Source: Blasia pusilla (taxonomy: Eukaryota > Marchantiophyta > Marchantiopsida > Blasiales). From it: a DNA stretch of 64,000 nucleotides. Location of the stretch: positions 21,948,001-22,012,000 of the forward strand of contig CM114275.1 in assembly GCA_050084515.1 (NCBI GenBank), in the 5' to 3' direction. A model generated the notes under the pieces. It searched no databases. It was not told where the DNA came from and saw only the letters and a list, made by a program, of their open reading frames with translations. Both the position numbers and the translations under genes were made by a program. Each line of letters opens with the position of its first letter. The stretch's first letter is position 1. Of the stretch, positions 1 to 10,800 are shown in pieces.

Positions 1-900
1 TAGCGCGCACACGCCCCTGAGTTTCCAAATGCTTAATTACGAACAAATTCAGTTAGCTCCCGGGCGCTCCCTGTTGCGGAAATGCGAGAGTTCGAGCTGA
101 AGCGCACGGACGAGTTCCAGAGCGCATTAGAAGACGCCACTCCAGAGTTCAGAGTCCGGACATGACAGTCCAGTAGTACTCGCGCGATGGTACTGGAGCG
201 TATTCAGGTCCGCGGGATTCCGGAGGAGAGTGGCACGCCCCGGCCTCCCAGTTGGCTCGGCTCGCGTGGCGAGTACGGGTAAAGGAAGTGAGAACGTCTC
301 TACAACGGACTCCGTCTGAGCCGCTGCGACTCGGACAATCATAACTGGCACTGAAAGCGCAGTAGCCTCTGGCCCTCTGCTGCCGCTGCGGCGTGGATGG
401 ATGGATGGATGGATCGATCGATCCCATACGGTATCCCATAGTGTCACGGTATCGACTTCAGCCTCGTACATAGCCAAGCCAACTGCACTAATTCCCAGCC
501 CCCCCTTCCAATCACGCACGCCAAACGTATCTCATCTCGGATTCTGTCAGGCAGGTTACAAATCTCATCTCCCCTCCCTAAACAGCTGCCCAGCTGAGGC
601 CCCCTTCTGTCTCTTCAGGGCCAGTTTTGGCCCGTGGGTTTTATTCTCTCTATGCCTCCCCTCCTTTGTATCCCGATGGGTTTTCCATCTCAGTTTCCCA
701 GCTACAAATGGCTCCGGAGTCTGGCCACATCATGCAAGCACTTCCAGAGTCCAGGCGATCTCGCTCCTTCCTTCTCTCCTCGCAAGGAGATGGAACGTGG
801 AAATGGCTGCAGGAAACTGTGTAACGTGAGGTTTGTCAGTATTCATGAACGTCGCGGTTGCTGCACGAACGCCGTGTCACTTCCGAAGCAGTACCTTAAT
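1..900. other. GC-richer stretch without an assignable gene
   Basis: This stretch is clearly richer in G and C than the AT-rich DNA that follows it, and it carries no transposon protein that I recognise. The longest open frames (127-519 minus, 401-829 plus) have no recognisable motif and look like chance frames. It may be the edge, promoter or untranslated part of a gene lying to the left, but nothing in the sequence proves this. Confidence 0.3.
395..423. repeat. GGAT microsatellite passing into CGAT units
   Basis: Five GGAT units (395-414) are followed by CGAT units ending near 423. It is a simple tetranucleotide repeat with no evident function. Confidence 0.85.
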
Positions 901-909
901 AGAGATATT

Positions 910-1025
910 TGATTTTTAATGGGCAACTCACTTCTCCCTTGATTGCAAGAAGTGGGGAATCCGTATTTCATTTTTAATGCGCTTCTCACTTCTCCCGTAC
1001 ACGCAAAAGTGGGGAATCTTAAAAT
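910..1025. repeat. 58-bp tandem duplication, two imperfect copies
   Basis: The unit starting TGATTTTTAATGGGC at 910 is repeated as TCATTTTTAATGCGC at 968. Both copies carry CTCACTTCTCCC and AAGTGGGGAATC at matching places. The period is 58 bp and the copies differ at several positions. No coding function is seen. Confidence 0.75.
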
Positions 1026-2144
1026 TCGGAGTGGAAGGGGCACTTACGCAGTTAAAAGAAAAATCATGTTTTGTTATCCAAATAATGTCGGACCACATTT
1101 ATATTATTATTAGAATGTTTTCTTATTTGCAAACACGCTCATATCTCTGTAACATCATTAGTATCTTCCTTTCATTCTATAAATGAAATGATAATGTTGT
1201 AGAATTGACGGATGTTACGCTTATGTAGAGGACTCTACTATATGATAAGTAGTGAAGCATGTATTTTCACCCACTAGAGAGATAGGTGAACTTCTTTTAT
1301 CCTTCACAATACTACCCATTTTCCTTTGAAATTCTTTGTGAGAAAAGATGGTTATATGTAATCCCAACAGCTCTCTCACAAGAGGGTATACTTATTTCAA
1401 CCACGGATTGATAAGAGTATATTAGGATGACGCAGGTTTGAGAATATTTCATTTAACATCACTTTGAATGAATACATTAATAAAAAAATTTATTCTTTTA
1501 GGATAATGAAAATCTTTATTATCTCGTCCAATCTTGTGATATCTTGAACTTGATCCATAGCTCTAAATGTTCCCTTTTTAACTAATGAATATCATAAAAA
1601 AAACACAAAATGGTTTTTGAAAATATGCTTTAATATTTTCATCTTGATAATAAGATAAAAATAGGAAATTAATAAATTTATTTATGATAAATTTAATTCT
1701 AGACTTGGTATTTCATAACAGACAAGTTATAATTTTGAAGATTACCACTTGTCTATGGGGGTAAGTTCAGGTTTACCTTCTTCTAGAGGAGGTAATGTGT
1801 TGAGAACAAAAGGTAGGAAAAAATCTAATTTTTTTTAGGAAAAGGAGAACCATTACTTCTCATGTAAACTAATTTCCAACCCTAAAACCTTGTGAAGATC
1901 CCATTCTAAAATATGAGGTTGTGTACAAAGTGCAAGCGCAAGGAAAGCACAATTTGTGGGTTTCAAATTAAACACCCATACCGTCCAAATAAGTTCTAAT
2001 AAATACATCCTTGCCCCCTACAACGGTTCTATAAGATTTTAGGACCGTTGTTCTAATAAATACATATTTGCCTCTAAAATTTCAATCACAACTGTCCTAA
2101 AATCTTCTGTGAGAGAAATGACCAAACGATCTCTTAAGAATAAT

Positions 2145-2526
2145 AAAAGTGGGAATGAAATTTTTTTACATATTCCCTCCTTCTACAAATTTGATCATTT
2201 TAATTATAATTTCTCATAGGCGATAATTATTTCAAATTAATGAGTACAGTAGGCCTCTAAAATAGTGTGGGCATATTTTAGATGTTCCAAATGACCGCTT
2301 GCATTTCATGTTATGGGAAATTTTAACCTCAAAATTCTAGGAAAAAATAAACATAGCAAGACCTGGAGTCCTTCGGATCTATTTTAGTGTATGAACCATA
2401 CCCTCAATTTAAAAAAGTGGAAGTGAAAGTTTCTCACATATCCCCTCCCTTAACAAATTGGATCGTTTCAATTCTAATTTCTCATAGGTGATCATTCTTT
2501 CAAATTTATGAATAGAGTAGGCCCTT
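2145..2526. repeat. Pair of diverged direct repeats of about 113 bp
   Basis: Copy one is about 2145-2258 and copy two about 2413-2526. Both run from AAAAGTGG, through a CCCTCC and ACAAATT block, to TTTCTCATAGG and end at GTAGGCC. The spacing is about 268 bp. The copies differ at many sites, so the duplication is old. Confidence 0.65.
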
Positions 2527-2543
2527 TGGGAGGGGGATGGGGG

Positions 2544-2566
2544 TTTAGTTTAGGGTTTAGGGTTTA
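2544..2566. repeat. Short TTTAGGG run (telomere-like)
   Basis: Two perfect TTTAGGG units with partial units on each side. This matches the usual plant telomere unit but is far too short to be a telomere. It could be an interstitial remnant or a chance telo-box. Confidence 0.6.
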
Positions 2567-2633
2567 TGAAAAGCTTTACATCACTTGTGATGTTTTAGGG
2601 TCTAGACCCCCTAACTTATACTTGAAAAATAAT

Positions 2634-2728
2634 TTTTCTCGTTCTTATCTCCTTTAAAGGAAATTATTTATCATTTTTTTTTATAAAATGATAAATGATT
2701 TCCTTTAAAGCAGATAAGAACGAGAAAA
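2634..2728. repeat. Near-perfect fold-back with arms of about 43 bp
   Basis: The left arm starts TTTTCTCGTTCTTATCT at 2634 and the right arm ends AGATAAGAACGAGAAAA at 2728. The inner parts TCCTTTAAAGGAAAT and ATTTCCTTTAAAG also pair, leaving a T-rich loop near 2680. This is the shape of a tiny fold-back or MITE remnant. No transposase is nearby and no target duplication was identified. Confidence 0.7.
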
Positions 2729-3011
2729 CCCTAAAATTCTTTAAGTAAAGCAACCAATTGAAATAAATAAGGCCTTGAAATAAAATAAAAGCACTAAGTT
2801 AAAATAACATCCAACATATTGTCCTTACACTATGACAAAGAGGAATTGAACCCCTAATAGAGCACGAAGCTCAATCTGCCAATCTGCCATCCCCCTAGCC
2901 TACTCCCTCCCACTATCCTACTCAAAGATCAATACTATCAATTACACTCTAAGCACAATCCACAAAAGGACTTGAATCCAATTTGTCTCAAACATAAACA
3001 ACTCATTAAGA

Positions 3012-3821
3012 TCAACTTACACTGTGAATGTATGTAGTCAAAGCATGTAAGTCAATTGAATCTAGGACATATATTATATCTTGTACACCTAATTTCATTG
3101 TCAAGTTAACATTAGAAATCACCATCTCAATATCAATCCATTGCACATCTACTGCATCATAAATGAAGAAGGTTTTGTTATTACCATGGCTATAAGACCT
3201 GTACCAATTACACATAACATGACAAATGCTTCTCTTCTATCTAGGAGGAGGTATAGGCATGTCTAACAAGTCCAAGGCCCCTTGACATCTTGACCAATGA
3301 ACCATTCTTTTGAATCATAAACACAATACACCCCAACCGATACTCTTTTTTTGCAACTCCTACTTCCATTGCAAGTTGTTTCTCTTTTCCCTTCCTTTTC
3401 TTTGACTTTGTTGATCTTGTGAAAGGGTCAACATTTGCAGAAGATTAAAAAAAATTGTTATATCACAACCAACGTCAACAAAAAAAGTTGGGCAATTAGG
3501 ATCACATTCTTTTCCCTTGCTAATAGTGTAATATGTCTTTCGGACTATTTGAGTTAGCATGCTCTTTGACATGAAAGGATTGCAAGACAAGTGACTTACA
3601 AGGGTATATTTATAGATAATCTTCCCCTCATAAGTTACAATAGACACTATTGCATGGGAAATCACCAAATTAGTTATTTCTTCTTGAATAGATGCAAACG
3701 TATGACTTACTTCATGTCCTAATATCTCCATCGCAATGGATGTCGGATCAATATCGATATCTATCTCTTCTTCATCTATTGTGAAAGGCACACTCATATC
3801 ATAACTCCCTCTAAAACCCAA
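3012..3821 (-). other. Unrecognised open frames, possibly a decayed gene
   Basis: Two minus-strand frames lie here (3360-3821, 153 codons; 3012-3215, 67 codons). The larger has an acidic stretch of alternating Asp and Ile near its start and a late hydrophobic segment, but no motif I can tie to a family. The surrounding DNA up to about 4.9 kb keeps scattered short frames on both strands, as an old transposase or gene remnant would. I assign no function. Confidence 0.15.
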
Positions 3822-4889
3822 GAAACAATCTAGTTCAAATCTTCCTAAAGATCCTTAAACTCCAAAAACTCCCTAGTTGGTTGCTCAAATATTGGAGGCC
3901 TTATTGTGGATCGGTGATCTTCATGGTCTTCAACATCATCATTGACACTATTTTCCTCATTGAAGTTGAATCAGGCCATGTCTCGGCCTCCATGATTGCC
4001 AATCATAAATTCTCTTTAGTGTTTTTTCCACATGCAACCATGTAAAAAAATCCTTCAATTTTAGCAAAGCAACCTAGATGTCTGAGGGCATCCAGAGTGC
4101 TTAAAGTGTCGGAAGATTTTTAAATAAATTGCAAATTGTTTTAGCAATTTCAAGACTACGCATCTCAACAACCCTAAGCACAAGGAGAAATTTTGTAAGA
4201 GACGAGGTCTGTTTAGTAAATTCATTTCTTCCACTGACATTATACAACAACCCCTATGCGATCATGAACATCGTATTGCCATACCTTTAGATATAGTTGA
4301 GAAAATGAATGCAAAGGTTGGGGATGAGGCAAAAGTGTTCTCTATGTCACCATTTTCCACTGATATAAAATCTGCATAGTGGTCATACATGTTCAAGGTA
4401 CGATGTATAATATGTGTCAAGCTACACATAGACATGTGCCCATGAAAGTACAATTTGGAGCGTAATCTACGACAACGCTTGGTCAGTCGTGACCACTTGG
4501 ATGATGTTGACACTAGAGAGGTCACTGCCCAACTCGCACTAAGGTCTACAAAGAAGGGAAGACCAAAGACGCTAGATCCTAGGGTTTTTTTCCCGTCTCA
4601 GAATTCCATCACCAAATTCTTTAATTGTGATGGCTTCAAGGAAGGAAAAGGTGAGTTTACTTCCTCCATTGATCTTGAACTAACTTTGCTTTGTTGGGGC
4701 TTTCGTGAGTCAAGATCCAATGGAGAGGAGAGTTGATGGATGTGAAGGCCACATTGGATGATCAAACAAGAGGAACTATATGGGATCGTGAGCTTATAAC
4801 TGCAGCACATGTGTTCAACCCGAGTAGTAAGTCAATTGTATGTATACAAGGTTATTTTAGGCACAAGCTTTGCTCTACATGGTCAAGTA
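3822..4889. other. Spacer with no recognised gene
   Basis: Only short overlapping frames on both strands are present and none resembles a known family. The right end approaches the decayed LTR of element A0. Confidence 0.4.
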
Positions 4890-4899
4890 ACGGGGGTGG

Positions 4900-5898
4900 G
4901 TAAGAGAACCTCACTTGAAGTAATTGTGACTCCATTAAGCGGGAGGATGAGTTCCGTGATCGGGTGTATAGGGAAGTGGAAGCTTTTTTCGGGACCCTCA
5001 AGAAGAGACAAGTTAGGAAACATAAGTGCAAGACTAGCCTTTCGAGTGTTTCATGCGGTATGGTTGCGACTAAGGAAACAAAACCAAACGTGAACCCAAA
5101 CTTGAGAGGAGTCAAGTCTAGGATGAAACGTAGCCAAAAGGAGAGAACCAGATTTGGAACGTGACTAGCGTTTGGGGTTTTTGACTGTATGTTTTACCAT
5201 AACTTTTAGTTCCAAACTGCATTTGGGATATGTAAGACAGAGTTGGAAAGCTTATGCAAAGCCACTTCCACCTCACAAAGATCTCAGCAACCACACAAAC
5301 AGAGGCTGAGATATGGGCCAAAAACAACTTTACATGGAGTCGGGTTGAGGGCCAAAAAGAGGGGCCCAAGTGTCTCTTCCCCAAAGGTAGGGGTAGGGCG
5401 GAGATCTCCAGAAGCACTAGTAAGGGGGAAGGTCTCCAAGGTTTCTTGGGACTCGAACCCCACTTTGGAGCATCATGGGGCGACTCAAGGGCAGGGAATG
5501 GATCGGGAATTTGGCATTGGGATTCAAAACTCGAACAAAGTCCAATAGAGTGGATTCCAAAGGTCCCTATTGGATTCCAACCCGCGACTTATATTTTTGG
5601 GTCTCAGTTTGGGGCTCATGCAAGGTCCATTGGATTGCTTGGTGTGAAAATGCCATTTTAGATGCCTAGACTAACCAGAAAGTCTATCCCAAATCTCAAA
5701 AGACTTGCCCATGTTTGGAAGCTAGGAATGAGGGAAGGTTGATCTTCATAAGGTGTCGAGTTGAGAACTCGGTGTGTTGGAAGGCCGATTGACCCTGACC
5801 AGACTAACATGAGTGTGTTTGGGTGTAGATCGGTGATGAGAGCATGTCCTACTGAACGTACGCTTCCGCAACACTAAAGATTGATGTGGCGCATGACA
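4900..5898 (+). repeat. 5' LTR of A0 (degenerate)
   Basis: It aligns by eye to the A1 LTR at 56146-57152. Shared blocks include the segment around AGTCAAGTCTAGGATG (5110), the ACTAGCGTTTG block (5164), CATAACTTTTAG (5199), AAAGATCTCAGCAACC (5277) and ACGTACGCTTCCGCAACACT (5857). The start is blurred by mutation. Confidence 0.7.
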
Positions 5899-5900
5899 CG

Positions 5901-5912
5901 TGGTAACAAAGC
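5901..5912 (+). other. Primer-binding site remnant of A0
   Basis: TGGTAACAAAGC stands where the intact copy has TGGTATCAGAGC, the usual plant site complementary to the 3' end of initiator methionine tRNA. It lies 2 nt after the LTR end, as in A1. Confidence 0.7.
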
Positions 5913-6386
5913 TAATCCTTGGTGAGCGAGAACTTGGGTTCATGGGAGCAACCGGATGCTTGGGGAAAACCCAAGGTAGTGGCGAGGCCTAGACGCTCGA
6001 GGAGGGATGTAAGAAATAATGAGGAGATATGAGTGAAGCAAACTTGAAGATGGCAAACAAGGGCAAAGAACCACAGAAGTGCCGAGTCAAGCAACAAAAG
6101 CCAAGAGACAAACTGATGCCAGACAAGAATTGGAGACGTTGACTCTCGAGGTGCCGATCCCCTGACATGAGCGAATCCCAAATTCTTATCCTTCCGCGGG
6201 GAGTGGGGATGAGCATGACCAAGTGGAGTCTCTTGCACTAGCAGCAAAACAAGTGGAACTCCACGCAAAGCCGAAGGGACTGTAGCATCCAAAGTCGGGA
6301 ACCTTTGTTCTTCGGATTCTTCGAGAAATCTTTCTGCCCAAAGGTTAGAGCATACCAGTGCTCCCTTTGGAGCACCAATTAGTAAT

Positions 6387-7905
6387 ATGCTTAACTGTGG
6401 CAACCCTAGGCATATAGCAAAAGGATGCTCCAAGCCGAAGGTTAGTACCGGGGGTATGATTACGTTTGTTGCTAAGCATTTGTCCGCAAGAGGTCTGGAG
6501 ATGTCCCTTCAAGTCACCAAGAGGATGCCTAATTTGGTCCACCTAAGATCCAAGATTGCTGATCGCGATGTGATGTTGCTTGTGGATCTAGGTGCTTCGC
6601 ACTCCTTCATGAGTTGAAGAATAGTAAAGGATTTGGGTTTGCCAACCTCTAAGGTGGACTAGCCCATTTGAGTAGGCTTTTCCACAGGCAAGTCTCATCA
6701 TACTTCCGAGTTAGTCTTGGGATTGACCATAGGATGCAAATTTTTTTGAGTTGACGGAGAATTTCATTGTCTGCGAGATGGATGGCATCGGCAAAATCTT
6801 GGGGAACACATTCCTAAATAAGCATAACGTGTAGCTAAGGCAAAGACCATTGAGGTTGAGTATCTTAGTTAAAGGCAAACGGTTACAAGTGAGGTTGGTT
6901 CGTGAGGTTCTTGTGAAAAAGGAGTTAGTGAATGCCATTACGAGGATTTCTCTACTTGATGGGTGAGGTAGAGGAAGCTACAAGCAAGAAACTTAAAGAT
7001 TAGGACTTAACTTTGAAAGGAATCCTAGAAATGCTCTAGAGAGTAGTAAAGGAATTTGGTAATGTCTTGACGAATTAACTTCCGAATGAGTTGCCACCAT
7101 CTAGGGGAGTCGATCATAAGATAAAGGTCATCATGGACTCTCAATCACCTTCAAAGGCCCCATATAGATTGAATCAAGAGGAACTTGCTGAGTTGCAAAA
7201 GTATTTGAGTGAGCTCTTAGAGAAGGGCTACATCAGAACTAGCAAGTCAACGTATGGAGCGCGCCTTATCTTTGAGAAGAAGAAGGATGGGAAGATGAGA
7301 CTCTGTGTAGATTACCATGCGCTGAATAAAGTGATGTGAGAAACAATTACCCTCATCCGAGGATCGATGATTTCTTCAATAGACTGTCGGGGGCAAAGTT
7401 ATTTAGTAGGATTGACTTGAAGTCAGGATATTACCACATTTGGATTGCTGAAGCAGATGTGGATAAGACTACGTGTAGGACAAGATATGGCTCGTTCGAG
7501 TTTGTAGTAATGCCTTCGGTCTATGTAATGCGCCTCTAATGTTCACCACATTGATGAACTCCATTTTTCACAAGGAGATGGATGAGTATATATGTGATCA
7601 TTGATATTGATGACATACTCATCTATTCGAAGTCACTAGAGAAACATGCTTGACATTTGAGAGCGGTGTTGTCAAAACTAAGGGCAAAAAAGTTGTATGC
7701 AAATGTGGAAAAGAGTGAGTTCGGATTCCGCAAGATCAAGTTCTTGGGTTACGTGGTTAGCCCTAATGGAGTTAGTCTAGATATGGATTAGGTGAAAGCG
7801 ATCTCTGAGAGGAAACCCCTTCTATAGTGAAGGGAATGAGGATGTTTATTGGGGCAATTCAATTTTACCGGACTTATGTAAGGAAATTTTTGGGAATAGT
7901 GAGAC
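6387..7905 (+). pseudogene. gag-pol remnant of A0 (zinc knuckle, protease, reverse transcriptase)
   Basis: In order, the remnant holds the end of a CCHC zinc knuckle (6390-6440), a retropepsin with DLGA in place of DTGA (6580-6600), a linker, and reverse transcriptase from about 7091. The RT keeps KKDGKMRLCVDY and the motif A aspartate in [10 protein letters not shown], and has IDDIL further on. Stops and frameshifts are frequent: the 7091-7339 frame ends at a stop, the next frame restarts at once, and an extra base pair disrupts the frame just before the catalytic IDD. It cannot make a working protein. The best comparison is the A1 copy, which keeps the same order. Confidence 0.85.
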
Positions 7906-7920
7906 CTCTCACTCTTGAGC

Positions 7921-9603
7921 ATGATCCCTTAAAAATGCAATTTTACCTCTTTCCCCTTCTCTTTTTATTTTAAGTTTCATATTTTCACTCCTTGTTATAC
8001 TAATTTTGCTAGAAGGTTAAGAAAATAAACTATTCTAAGGACATATGTGTCTTCTTTTTCTAAAGCCAAAATCAACCTAATTAATTTTTGTCGTTATAGA
8101 ACATGGATCATAAAAGAAAATTATTTTTATCATTAAGATTTTCTTACATACCTTTTCTCATTATATTTTAAATCTATTATTTTTTTAATGCATCTTGCAT
8201 GATTAAACTAGTTATCTTTTATTTACTTGCACATCCCATCATAATAATAAATTTTGAAATTATGTTCTAATAAATTCATCTTCATCTCAATGAAAGTAGA
8301 AATTGATGAAATACAAATCTAGGTTTAACCAAATGTCTATATTTGGTTGGAAAGCATATACATAAATATAAGAAGATCCAACTATGAGAAGATGAAATGT
8401 GAGACTAATTTACTAATGAACATTGAGAGGTATAAAACCTAATTCTAATAAGACTTGAGGGTGGATAATATACACTTTGTGATTTTTAAAGTTGAGATTA
8501 TTGGCTTTCAAGTCTAAGACCACATGTTGCTATGAATAGGCCAAGCACCATTATGTATGATATGAAAGTGTTAAAGACCATGAAATGTGGTATTTGTGGC
8601 CCCACAGTGCTTGACAAACCACATATAACCATGAGAAAAATGTGAGTGAGTAGTACCATCATGTTTGATGGTAGGACTACGTGAATGGTCATTCATCTAC
8701 AAGGTAGGGCAAATGAAAGGAGTATTGAGGTAAAAAAAGATCATGTAATGATGTCATAGATTCCAACCCCTATTCCTTGCATGCACTACTAAGAGTATTT
8801 GACTTTGAGACCCATGAGGGGTTTGAGTCTTGGAGATCCCAACTAGTCTTGTGTTTTGTAGGTTGAGTCAATAAAGATATCTAGTAATAATTGGGGTTGC
8901 ATCTTCTAAGGTCCAACTTCCTAGGAAGACTCGAGCCTTAACCCTTGATCGATCTTCCCTTGCCATCCTCCTAAGTGGAAGGGAGACGGCTAATCCCTCA
9001 AGGTACATCCAGACGATTCCTTAGTTAGAAACCTAAACATAGCTAAACACTAGACGTGAATAATTCATGATTGCAAGACTCAACTTGTGAGAGATTACAC
9101 TCATTAAGTAGTGTCTGTCGTAGCCTTGTTGCCATAAATTCCACGCTTTGGTTGGACGGTGCTTAAGACTTGGATGGGTGTAGAGAGAGGAAGACGTAAA
9201 GAAGGTACAATATGAAAGGAGGGAGACACCCTCATATACTATGAGTGTTGACCAAACAATGTATCGGTGCAGAGATTCCTAGTATCAACCAAGATTCTCT
9301 TCACCACACCATCTACTTTACTTGATTGGGATCCCCGATAAACATTAGTTACCAATGTTACAAGTTTGGGCAATGAATCTTGACTTGTGAATATGTTGAG
9401 CAATTATGGCGTTACCAGCTTAGAAATATCATTATATGATCTTGCTTTATGTGTTGTGAATTTTATGGAGGAGACTAAGTAGTGACTTGAGGTTTTATCC
9501 TTGTCATCATACAAGACGCAAGAGTTTAGTTATGTTCTCTTTTTGATTTTCTTATGATTCAAGGGGATTGCCCCCACCCTAAACTTGAACTTAAGTCGGA
9601 TTT
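7921..9603. other. AT-rich spacer, no gene seen
   Basis: There is no recognisable coding region, RNA gene or repeat on either strand. Short open frames such as 8498-8692 (minus) have no motif. Confidence 0.5.
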
Positions 9604-10035
9604 GTTAAGTGGCCCTTGACCTCCTACATCAGGTCAAGAGCCAAGGAGGTGACTTGGGAGCATTGGTTACTATGGAGAGAGTTTGGGAGAGGGGAGGGGT
9701 ATACTTCAAGGAGAGAGAGCTTGAGAGCTCATTCTCTCTTTGTTGAATCTCTTGGCATGAGGCGGCGGAGCTATGTTCTTGCTTGCCTTATGTGTGTAAC
9801 CCAAGCCTCTCATTAGGAGAGTGGGTTTGGTTTGACATTGAGAGAGACATGTGAGAGTGCACACATGTGAGAACTATGGTGTTGTGAGAGAGATTGGATC
9901 ATATTTTATTGGAGATATTTTGGTACTTCTTATTTCGTTGTTTGGATGCCTTGAGTTAGCATGGGATCGTGCGTATTTGTGTGTGTGTTCGGTGACATCG
10001 ATGTATGTTGTGTAGCGATGTGTATGCGCACGACA
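9604..10035 (+). repeat. Truncated LTR of family B (Y-X order)
   Basis: It matches, in opposite orientation, the B2 terminal repeats: the block from AAGTGGCCCTTGACCTCC (9609) to the end of Y, then X from TTGGAGATATTTTGG (9908) to CGCACGACA (10027-10035). The first part of Y is missing. It keeps TATACT at 9700 and, 30 nt downstream, CATTCTCTCTTTG (9730-9742), which is perfectly complementary to the B2 primer site. It is therefore a remnant of the B2 subfamily, abutting LINE sequence on its right. Confidence 0.8.
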
Positions 10036-10557
10036 ATCCAAAGGAGACCCGTAAAACAGGCCAAATCTTGGAGGAAAAATGTTCAAGAGATTGTGCAAGC
10101 ATCCAAGCTCCCAGCAGGGCCTGAACTGTGGGAGCAAGATGAGAAAGCATTCGTGGATACCATAACCAAAGCATTAGGCAAACACTCACATCAGAACAAC
10201 ATGGAGGAAGCCATGAAAATGTTTGACCTCTCTCTTTTGACGGTATATCCTCAGAAGGAAGAACTGAAGAACTATTTGCGAGGAACCCCTTGCTTGGGAA
10301 CCCGACTCAAGTTCAAGTTCAGAATGGGGGCAATCCCCTTGAACCATAAGATAAGCAGGATGGGAACACAACTAAACTCTTGCGCCTTGTGTGACGATGG
10401 GGATGAGACCTCTAGTCATTACTTGGTCTCCTGCACAAAATTCACAATACATAGAGCAAGAGCATATGTTGATATTGCTAAGCCGGTAACACCAGAATTG
10501 TTCAACACATTTAGTAGCCTTGATTCATTGCCCAAAGCTACTACACATTGGTAAGTA
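10036..10557 (+). pseudogene. 3' end of a LINE reverse-transcriptase ORF (zf-RVT region)
   Basis: The frame 9961-10554 reads through the LTR end into a protein tail that I assign to the C-terminus of a plant L1-type LINE. The segment around residues 118-160 holds KFRMGAIPLNHKI followed by CALCDDGDE and HYLVSC. This fits the C-x2-C...H-x4-C zinc-binding region found after the reverse transcriptase in such elements (Pfam zf-RVT type). The reverse transcriptase and endonuclease are absent, so this is a 5'-truncated copy, as is usual for LINEs. The first 25 codons belong to the LTR and not to the LINE. Confidence 0.7.
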
Positions 10558-10800
10558 ATGTCTATTGGAGATCCCAATCAGGTAAAGTAGATGGTGTGGT
10601 GAAGAGTTTCTTGGAAGCTCGACACAAACACGTTGTTTGGTCATCATCATTCACACTATATGAGAGTGTCTCCCTCCTCTCATATGGTACCTTCTTCACT
10701 TGCTTCTCTCTCTCTACACCCATCCCAATCTCAAGCACTGTCCAACCACTGCGCCGGGTCTATGGTCACAAGGCTACAACAAGCACTAATCAATGAGTAC
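10558..10800 (+). mobile_element. LINE 3' untranslated tail
   Basis: The tail runs on from the LINE frame. Its end (10735-10795) contains CTGTCCAACCA, then GGGTCTATGGTCACAAGGCT and CAAGCACTA. A very similar word order recurs at 53695-53755, so this is a shared retroposon 3' end. No clear poly(A) is seen. Confidence 0.65.

Larger units (their letters stand above)
1026..3000. other. AT-rich spacer, no gene seen
   Basis: Apart from the small repeats listed separately, this stretch is strongly AT-rich, full of stops in all frames, and shows no recognisable coding or RNA gene. Confidence 0.6.
4890..7920 (+). mobile_element. Decayed Ty3/gypsy (chromovirus-like) element A0, 5' part only
   Basis: This is an old copy of the family seen intact at 56-63 kb. 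It has a degenerate 5' LTR (about 4900-5898), a mutated primer site, and gag-pol remnants as far as the start of RNase H. It stops near 7915, inside the words matching A1 at about 59.8 kb, so the rest of pol and the 3' LTR are missing. Between about 6200 and 6230 the sequence jumps from the A1 gag start (matching 57.43 kb) to the A1 nucleocapsid region (matching 58.19 kb), so most of gag is deleted. The left edge is uncertain by some tens of bases. Confidence 0.8.

Noticed and set aside
1-829. Open frames 127-519 (minus) and 401-829 (plus) as genes
   Set aside because: They overlap on opposite strands, have no recognisable motif, and the second starts in a microsatellite.
2544-2566. Telomere or subtelomere at this position
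   Set aside because: There are only about three units and the surrounding DNA is ordinary spacer.
2838-2890. tRNA-like text on the minus strand with GGGGTTCAATTCC and TTGGCAGATTGAGC
   Set aside because: The spacing between the two boxes is too short for a tRNA, no acceptor stem pairs, and no anticodon arm is seen. At most it is a tRNA-derived scrap.
9961-10554. The 197-codon frame as a single host protein
   Set aside because: Its first 25 codons are the end of a family B LTR. The rest is a LINE C-terminus, so the fusion is accidental.
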